Positions 13,977 to 18,523 of a DNA stretch of 18,523 bases are shown here, piece by piece; the stretch's first letter is position 1, and each line of letters starts with the position of its first letter. The notes under the pieces are model-generated. The model was not told the origin of the DNA. It did no database searches and saw nothing but the letters and a program-made list of their open reading frames with translations. Origin of the DNA: UBA2160 sp964588665 (GTDB taxonomy: Bacteria; Chloroflexota; Dehalococcoidia; Lucifugimonadales; UBA1123); contig CAZPQQ010000065.1 of assembly GCA_964588665.1 (NCBI GenBank), forward strand, positions 1 to 18,523. Reading direction: 5' to 3'. The translations under genes were made by a program, and so were the position numbers.

Positions 13977-14357
13977 ATGCATCGAGGCAAACTGTCGGGC
14001 ATCTTGATCGACTGCGACGAGGAGACCATGGAGGCGGCAACTCGCTTCTGGAGCCAGGCGCTGGGGATGCCGGAGATCAGCCCACGAAAACAGGGCAGTC
14101 CATACGTGAACCTTCAAGGACGCGTGGACTCGGTGCATGTCGAGTTGCAGCAGATCGGCAGCGCGAGCCGCATCCACCTCGACATCGAGTCCGACGACAT
14201 TGAGGCAGAGGTCCAACGGTTGGTGGGGCTAGGCGCCCGGAAGAAGGAATTCATCCACGCCTGGTGGGTGATGGAAGACCCAGCGGGAATGCTGTTCTGC
14301 GTGATTCCTCAGGTGGACGAAGAATCTCTCGGAGACGCCAACGTCTGGGACGGCTGA
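13977..14357 (+). CDS. VOC/glyoxalase-like domain protein
   Basis: The 126-residue protein reads as a single VOC-like domain: GKLSGILIDCDEETMEAATR with WSQALGMPE, then VHVELQQIG and HLDIESDDIEAEVQRLVGLG, and a closing WVMEDPAGMLFCVIP. VOC proteins bind metals and act as lyases, dioxygenases or binding proteins. Here H52 in VHVEL and H66 in HLDIE are the most metal-ligand-like residues, but I cannot assign a full metal set. The ATG is chosen because the purine-rich AAAGGGGAG (13965-13973) precedes it; a GTG at 13956 would add seven residues. It follows the CGNR regulator gene on the same strand and may be its target. Confidence 0.8.
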   Translation: MHRGKLSGILIDCDEETMEAATRFWSQALGMPEISPRKQGSPYVNLQGRVDSVHVELQQIGSASRIHLDIESDDIEAEVQRLVGLGARKKEFIHAWWVMEDPAGMLFCVIPQVDEESLGDANVWDG

Positions 14358-14784
14358 ATCACGACACGCGGCTGACTTAGTCTGTACGGCAGTCCAGAGT
14401 TTCCGATGCTCCGAGGCGATGGCGGGCCGCCCGATAACAACTCTGGCTTCGACCGTGAGTGCTCTCAGTTGCCGAGTTTGATGACGTCCTTCGGACGCTC
14501 GGTGCTAAAACACGCGCGATCAGACCGAATCCAGCGAATCGAATTGATCGACCAAGCTCCCTGAGCACCTGCTGCCAGTCCGAAAGCGCAACGCGCGACC
14601 GCCGCCAATTGGCAGATATTTCGTTGTGCGCCGGGCGGGCCAGACAAGTCGAAGCCGCGCCTCACCATGGTCGAGCTAACCCGATTTGATCGCACGACCA
14701 CCTCACGTTTCCTCGCCATTCGCAAACGTCATCGCTTGGACATGGCAACGTTCACGTCAAAATTACGGCGACATAAGGCGAGAA
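14358..14784. other. Intergenic region without a supported gene
   Basis: This 427-nt stretch has several short open frames on both strands, none with an SD site or recognisable protein pattern. I saw no RNA gene, terminator or repeat. It precedes the conserved upstream region of the first secreted paralogue. Confidence 0.5.
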
Positions 14785-14929
14785 TGTCGGTCATGTGACA
14801 CTCTGGGCGCCACCTGGTTGATTTTTCCCAACACTCTCCTCATATATTCTTATGCCATCGAATCCAAACCGTTGAATCCGATACTGTCCATCAGAGATGA
14901 GTTGAAAGGGTCTGAGTGCTAAGGATGTC
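14785..14929 (+). repeat. Upstream region of the first secreted paralogue (copy A of a duplicated leader)
   Basis: This region aligns nearly gap-free with 16226-16372. Shared blocks include TGTCGG..ATGTGACA, GGGCGCCACCT.GTTGATT, the C.CAAC.CTCTC block and CATCGAA.CC. Positions TATTCT here and TACACT in copy B align and could be -10 boxes, but no clear -35 lies at normal spacing. It therefore probably carries the promoter and leader shared by both genes. Confidence 0.7.
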
Positions 14930-15598
14930 ATGAGAAACTTGAAACTGCTTTCCGCGTTGTTTGCCTTCGCCGTCTTCCTCGCCGGGGGCTCCGTCGTGTA
15001 CGGCGGGCTATCCTGGACCGGTATGGATCCTGAAATCTTGGTCGACGGACAGAAGTTCAACGTATACGTCGAGTGGCCCGAAGGCGACGTGTGTCTCATC
15101 GATGGGCCGATAGATGTTGATTTCTGGTACCCCAAAGGCACCGACGCAAACCACATTGAGGTTGAGCTAGTGATGGAAACGGACGCGAGTTTCCCTTGCG
15201 ACCATAGCTCGAATTCGTCGCTCGTAGACGAGAATGGCATGATTCACGTCCTGTCGAAGACAAACCTCAAAGACGGGACTGAGTCGGACTCGAACGAGGG
15301 CGGCATCCTGTTGGCAGTGAAGGTGAACACGTCCGAGCAGATGCCGGTCAGGGCTTACCTGTATCACAATTCGCCAGGCCTGGATGAGAACGGCAAGCCG
15401 CTAGGGACGCCCGTTCAACTCTGCGAGGGATTTTCCGACGACTTCGTGTTCTGCGATCCGTTGCCGTTCGACTCTGTTGTTACGGCCAGCGCCGGCGATG
15501 ATTCCTGCTACGCGGAAGAGGAAGAGGTTGCGGTCGTTGCCCCCACGACCAACAATGAGCGAAAGCGAAACAAAGGGAAACGCCGAGGCAAGAGGTAG
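14930..15598 (+). CDS. Secreted hypothetical protein with polybasic C-terminus (paralogue A)
   Basis: I do not recognise the family. The 222-residue protein has a clear Sec-type signal: basic MRNLK, hydrophobic LLSALFAFAVFLAGGSVV and probable cleavage near VYGG (about residue 24-26). The mature part starts GLSWTGMDP and contains C55, C90, C165 and C175, with a C-x9-C spacing also found in the paralogue at 16373, plus an extra C193. An acidic run (AEEEE, 195-199) is followed by a strongly basic tail, NNERKRNKGKRRGKR (208-222). Four shared cysteines in an exported protein suggest a disulfide-bonded domain. AAGGA lies 5 nt before the ATG. The tail could bind acidic surfaces, polysaccharide or nucleic acid, or the acidic tail of its paralogue; this is speculation. 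Confidence 0.78.
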   Translation: MRNLKLLSALFAFAVFLAGGSVVYGGLSWTGMDPEILVDGQKFNVYVEWPEGDVCLIDGPIDVDFWYPKGTDANHIEVELVMETDASFPCDHSSNSSLVDENGMIHVLSKTNLKDGTESDSNEGGILLAVKVNTSEQMPVRAYLYHNSPGLDENGKPLGTPVQLCEGFSDDFVFCDPLPFDSVVTASAGDDSCYAEEEEVAVVAPTTNNERKRNKGKRRGKR

Positions 15599-15646
15599 AG
15601 GTCGCCGCAACCACTGAGCGTCGCCCTGACCTCCGTTTGGCAAACT

Positions 15647-16267
15647 CTAGCCCATGATTCCGATGCATCGACGATAGCGGTGAGGGGTCCGACCTTCCGC
15701 CACTGGGGCAATGGATGACCTTTGGTCGGGCTCACCGCTATCCACAACAAGAGCGATCTGTTCGTGACGGTTGATCACGAAGACAAACCAATTCATCGGT
15801 AGCTGCGCCATTCCTATTATCCAGCCGACCAGTCCCACATGTGCACGCAGGGGGTGTTTCACCAAAGCACGGCCCTCGCGGACTAGCGCCAAATCAGACT
15901 TCGCGGATCCGCCCGCTCCCGGAACGCCGACAACCCTTTCCACTAGGCTCGGCGCTCCAACTTCCCAGCCGATCCCGGCGCGGGCAATGGACCAGTCCGA
16001 CAACGATATTTGGATGCCCGCCTCGGCGTCCATGTAGGGGCTAGCATCGGTATGCATGGGTGCTGACAAGGGTTCGGCTCCTTTCGCTTGTTGGTAATGT
16101 CGAGCTGATCCATCTCGACGTAGTAACCACCCCGACCCTTCCTCGCTGTCCGCGTAAAACTGGGGCTCAATATGGCGACGGCCATATCGTATTAGCGCCG
16201 CACATTCCCCTAATGAATGCCAAGGTGTCGGCGATGTGACAGCCGGGGCGCCACCTAGTTGATTCAA
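15647..16267 (-). CDS. Doubtful hypothetical open frame between the two secreted paralogues
   Basis: A 206-codon frame lies on the minus strand. The segment VVGVPGAGGSAKSDLALVRE through a hydrophobic stretch HVGLVGWIIGMAQLPMNWFVFVI looks protein-like and could hold one membrane helix. However, its first residues overlap the duplicated leader of the downstream paralogue, no SD precedes any of its starts (an internal ATG at about 16057 is an alternative), and I recognise no family. The 3' end also overlaps a long inverted repeat (15674-15741). It may be a chance frame or a decayed gene. Confidence 0.3.
   Translation of the reverse strand: MNQLGGAPAVTSPTPWHSLGECAALIRYGRRHIEPQFYADSEEGSGWLLRRDGSARHYQQAKGAEPLSAPMHTDASPYMDAEAGIQISLSDWSIARAGIGWEVGAPSLVERVVGVPGAGGSAKSDLALVREGRALVKHPLRAHVGLVGWIIGMAQLPMNWFVFVINRHEQIALVVDSGEPDQRSSIAPVAEGRTPHRYRRCIGIMG
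15674..15741. repeat. Long-range inverted repeat downstream of secreted paralogue A
   Basis: ATAGCGGTGAG (15674-15684) and CTCACCGCTAT (15731-15741) are perfect 11-bp complements, and the inner GACC (15691-15694)/GGTC (15724-15727) extends the stem. It lies 75 nt after the paralogue A stop. It could be a terminator-like structure or a decayed small mobile element. Confidence 0.5.
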
Positions 16268-16372
16268 CGCAACGCTCTCGCCTAGTACACTGAAGTCATC
16301 GAAGCCAATCTGATGAGTCCAACCCGTCGAAATGTCTGAAGTAGGGTGAAAGGATCTGGGTATCGGGGCATC
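16226..16372 (+). repeat. Upstream region of the second secreted paralogue (copy B of a duplicated leader)
   Basis: This is the counterpart of 14785-14929 with the same block order and almost the same length (147 vs 145 nt). Its conservation next to conserved signal-peptide codons shows that the duplication included promoter and leader, so the two genes are probably controlled alike. Confidence 0.7.
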
Positions 16373-16918
16373 ATGAGAAACCTGAAACTACTCTCTGGGT
16401 TATTTGTTTTCGCCGTGTTCCTGGCCGGGAGTTCCGTCGTGTACGGCGGACTGTCGTGGACCGGGATGGACCCCGTTGTCAAGCTTAGCGATGGCAGGAT
16501 CGTCAACGTAGAGTTGGCGGTTCCGCCCGATGCGTGGTGCTCCATTCAGGGGCCAGTCAAGGTACGCATCAAGGCACCATCCGGCTCGGCGCTCGTCGCA
16601 GAACAATTGGGGCCGTGTGGCGTCACAACTTCGACGAAACCAACCGAACGCGATGACGATTCCATTTCAGTCAAGGTATACCGACTGAAGAAGGGCAAAG
16701 CTCCCCGTCTTCCGCTTGAAGTCATGATCAGCGTCGACGGTGAGGAGCAGGCGACCTGCGCTGGGAACACCAAGCGCGGCGTTTCCTGCAGTATAGACTT
16801 GCCGGATGACGATGACGATGACCATGACGATCGCGGCGACGATGGCAGTGACGATGACAGTGACAGTGACGACGACGACGACGACAGTGACGACGACGAT
16901 GACAGTGACGACGACTGA
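16373..16918 (+). CDS. Secreted hypothetical protein with polyaspartate C-terminus (paralogue B)
   Basis: This 181-residue paralogue of the protein at 14930 has only 3 differences in the first 34 residues (signal peptide plus GLSWTGMDP). After that the sequences diverge, but C56, C82, C129 and C139 correspond to four cysteines of paralogue A. Both keep C-x9-C followed by an LP-acidic motif, and both have a C-x(3)-GP pattern at the first cysteine. The last 37 residues (145-181) are almost all Asp with some Ser, a strongly acidic tail that could bind calcium or cationic partners. No family is recognised. The ATG matches the start of paralogue A; an in-frame GTG at 16346 would extend it but would break the shared start. 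The tail is encoded by a GAT/GAC/AGT repeat tract. Confidence 0.76.
   Translation: MRNLKLLSGLFVFAVFLAGSSVVYGGLSWTGMDPVVKLSDGRIVNVELAVPPDAWCSIQGPVKVRIKAPSGSALVAEQLGPCGVTTSTKPTERDDDSISVKVYRLKKGKAPRLPLEVMISVDGEEQATCAGNTKRGVSCSIDLPDDDDDDHDDRGDDGSDDDSDSDDDDDDSDDDDDSDDD
16804..16916 (+). repeat. Low-complexity GAY/AGT tract encoding the Asp-rich tail
   Basis: The DNA is a tandem mix of GATGAC and GACAGT units over about 113 bases. Such tracts can change length by slippage, so the tail may vary between strains. Confidence 0.75.
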
Positions 16919-17122
16919 ATCCCCGGGCAAAGAACGCGGCCGTAAATAGGCGTGGGCGGGCAAACGCAGTTTTAATGCTGAGCGATCCACCGCCAGTTGT
17001 AATGGGCGCTGATTCGACAATCGACTGAGAGTACGCGTGAAGTGGGGTTCGGCACTGGAGACTGGACGGCCGGAAACGGCAGCTGAGCCTGAATCACTGC
17101 GACTCTGCAGGAAAGCTCTCAC

Positions 17123-18031
17123 ATGGCCATAGAAAGCACTCAAGTGAAGAGATCGGTGGAGACCAGGACACACCTGTACATCGGCAGTGTGGCCGCCGCG
17201 ATGGTGATCGTGGCGCTCGCGTCGGTGGCCCTGTGGCCCGTGGCGTCCAACACACCGCACGTCCTGATTGGCGAGATGTTGCTGGCGCTGGTGATCCTGG
17301 CACAACGCTTCCCGATCAGGTTCCAGCGACAGACCGAAGCAACGCTCGTCACGGTCCCTATATTCATGGCCGTGCTGCTTGTCCACCCCGCTGAAGCAGT
17401 CCTGATCTCCGCTCTCGGTGTCGGCGTGGCCCAGAGGCTGTGCCGGATGCCGTTGAAACCCATCGTGTTCAACGCGAGCGTGTTCGGTTTGGCCGCGGGC
17501 TTGGCAGGGGTCGCTTGGTACGGACTTGGCCAGGGCAGCGGAACGTTGACGTTGACGCCGCTTCCGCTGGCGATCGCGGGTGTCGCAGCACTGGTCCAAC
17601 ACGGCCTGAACGTGGGCCTCGTGTTGGGCATGGTTTCGATCCGCAAGGGATTCAACTTCCTGAACTCCTGGCTGGACACGTACGTGTTCGAGGCGTTCCA
17701 GGAGGGCGGCTTGCTGACCCTCGGGCTCATCGGCGCCCTGCTCGTTGCCCAGTCATGGTGGGCCGGCTCGTTGCTGGTCGTCCCGTTCGTGCTCGCACGG
17801 TGGGGATTCGAACGAATCGTCGCCGACGCCGCCGAGAAGGCGCAGATGGCGGAAGAGCTCCAGAGCAGCATCAAGGAGCTCAAATTCGTGCAGGCGCAGC
17901 TTGTCCAATCGGCGAAGCTGGCCAGCGTCGGCACCCTCGCCGCCGGAGTAGCTCACGAGATCAACAACCCGATTTCGCCATATCAGGGCGGACCGAGCTC
18001 CTTCTCAGAGGCAAAGACAGGCATCTTTTGA
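17123..18031 (+). CDS. Membrane sensor histidine kinase, N-terminal part (frame broken after the H-box)
   Basis: This 302-codon frame encodes a sensor with several hydrophobic segments between about residues 19 and 235 (GSVAAAMVIVALASVALWPV, VLIGEMLLALVILAQ, GLLTLGLIGALLVAQ), then a coiled linker (AADAAEKAQMAEELQSSIKE-like) and the DHp helix with the phospho-acceptor His in GVAHEINNPI. After INNPI the frame becomes PYQGGPSSFSEAKTGIF and stops, which is not kinase-like. Adding one T to the TTT run at 17973-17975 restores FAISGRTELLLRGKDRHLLS and continues the DHp into the ATPase domain. A real one-base deletion or a base-call error is therefore likely. The ATG has an AGGAAAG-like SD. No response regulator is visible in the window. 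The sensed signal is unknown. Confidence 0.8.
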   Translation: MAIESTQVKRSVETRTHLYIGSVAAAMVIVALASVALWPVASNTPHVLIGEMLLALVILAQRFPIRFQRQTEATLVTVPIFMAVLLVHPAEAVLISALGVGVAQRLCRMPLKPIVFNASVFGLAAGLAGVAWYGLGQGSGTLTLTPLPLAIAGVAALVQHGLNVGLVLGMVSIRKGFNFLNSWLDTYVFEAFQEGGLLTLGLIGALLVAQSWWAGSLLVVPFVLARWGFERIVADAAEKAQMAEELQSSIKELKFVQAQLVQSAKLASVGTLAAGVAHEINNPISPYQGGPSSFSEAKTGIF

Positions 18032-18523
18032 GCGATTCGGCCGTCAGCGACTTGCGAACCATCAAGGAGATGACTGACCGCATCACCGCGATCGTGAGAC
18101 GCATCCTGGAGTATTCACGCACCAGCGACGAAACAGCGGACTTCCCGGTCAACACCGCGATAGAAAGCGCCGTCAGCCTGCTCAGCGCAAAGCTGACATC
18201 GAAGAGTTTGGAAGTTGAGCGTGAATTCGCGGCTTCACCGTCCGTTCGAGGCATCGAAAACCAGATTCAGCAGGTGTTCGTGAACCTGATCGGCAACGCG
18301 GTGGACGCCATTCCCGAATGGGGCAAGATCACCCTCGGATGCAAGGTCGAGGACGACATGGTTGTCGCCTACGTCAAAGACAACGGTGTGGGGATACCTA
18401 AGGACATTCGTGAGAAGCTGTTCGAGCCGTTCTTCACCACGAAGGACCCCGGCAAAGGCACCGGACTGGGTTTGTTCATATGCCACAAGATTCTGGCCGA
18501 CCAAGGCGGCGAGATTGGCCTCG
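17977..18523 (+). pseudogene. Histidine kinase C-terminal part in the shifted frame (DHp end and HATPase domain, cut by window edge)
   Basis: This frame, one base off the N-terminal part, carries RTIKEMTDRITAIVRRILEY of the DHp, then all ATPase boxes: N-box NLIGNAVDAI, G1 DNGVGIP, F-box FEPFFTTK and G2 GKGTGLGL. It is open to the last base of the window. TTG 18028 is the first start-like codon after the N-terminal stop, but the segment is best read as the continuation of one kinase gene. Intact motifs indicate a very recent frameshift or a sequence error. Confidence 0.8.

Noticed and set aside
14459..14725. Small open frames on both strands in the 14.4-14.7 kb gap
   Set aside because: No SD, no conserved pattern, and both overlap each other; treated as chance frames.

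Overview
The window is high-GC bacterial DNA, dense with genes, with strong Shine-Dalgarno (SD) sites and several GTG/TTG starts. Three things resemble what I know of Chloroflexota, particularly SAR202-like Dehalococcoidia: a CaiB/BaiF CoA-transferase beside multi-copy molybdenum hydroxylase (xanthine dehydrogenase/CO dehydrogenase family) genes, a DUF2173 protein, and a CGNR zinc-finger regulator. The taxonomy is inference from gene content only. I saw no tRNA, rRNA, CRISPR array or complete mobile element.

Left part (1-4.2 kb): a truncated LamG-type membrane-anchored protein (minus), a complete CaiB/BaiF CoA-transferase (plus), then a minus-strand block with an ECF sigma factor split by an in-frame TAA, a small carboxymuconolactone-decarboxylase/AhpD-like protein and a DUF2173 protein. 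Just beyond the block lies a 3' fragment of a second CaiB gene, so the block is flanked by two direct copies of a caiB 3' end.

Centre (4.2-12.9 kb): a plus-strand operon behind a good extended -10 promoter. It encodes a FAD subunit, a 2Fe-2S subunit and two tandem molybdopterin subunits of a molybdenum hydroxylase, then a MoaD/ThiS-type sulfur carrier, a DapA-family lyase/aldolase and an alpha/beta hydrolase. Together they look like a catabolic route: hydroxylation of a (hetero)cyclic or aldehyde substrate, then hydrolysis and C-C or hydratase chemistry. The substrate cannot be read from sequence. Between the two large subunits is a 57-codon chimeric remnant whose first half matches the start of the downstream moaD-like gene and whose second half matches the end of the upstream 2Fe-2S gene. 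It is a scar of an ancestral duplicated coxS-coxL-moaD unit.

Right part (12.9-18.5 kb): a small minus-strand hypothetical gene, a divergently oriented CGNR/ABATE regulator with operator-like palindromes, and a VOC/glyoxalase-like protein. Next come two paralogous secreted proteins with near-identical signal peptides and duplicated upstream regions but opposite C-terminal tails, one polybasic and one polyaspartate. Last is a membrane histidine kinase broken by a one-base frameshift just after its H-box and cut by the window edge.

Most novel points: the moaD/coxS fusion scar, the pair of oppositely charged secreted paralogues, and the density of recently damaged or truncated genes (LamG, sigma factor, caiB fragment, fusion scar, kinase).
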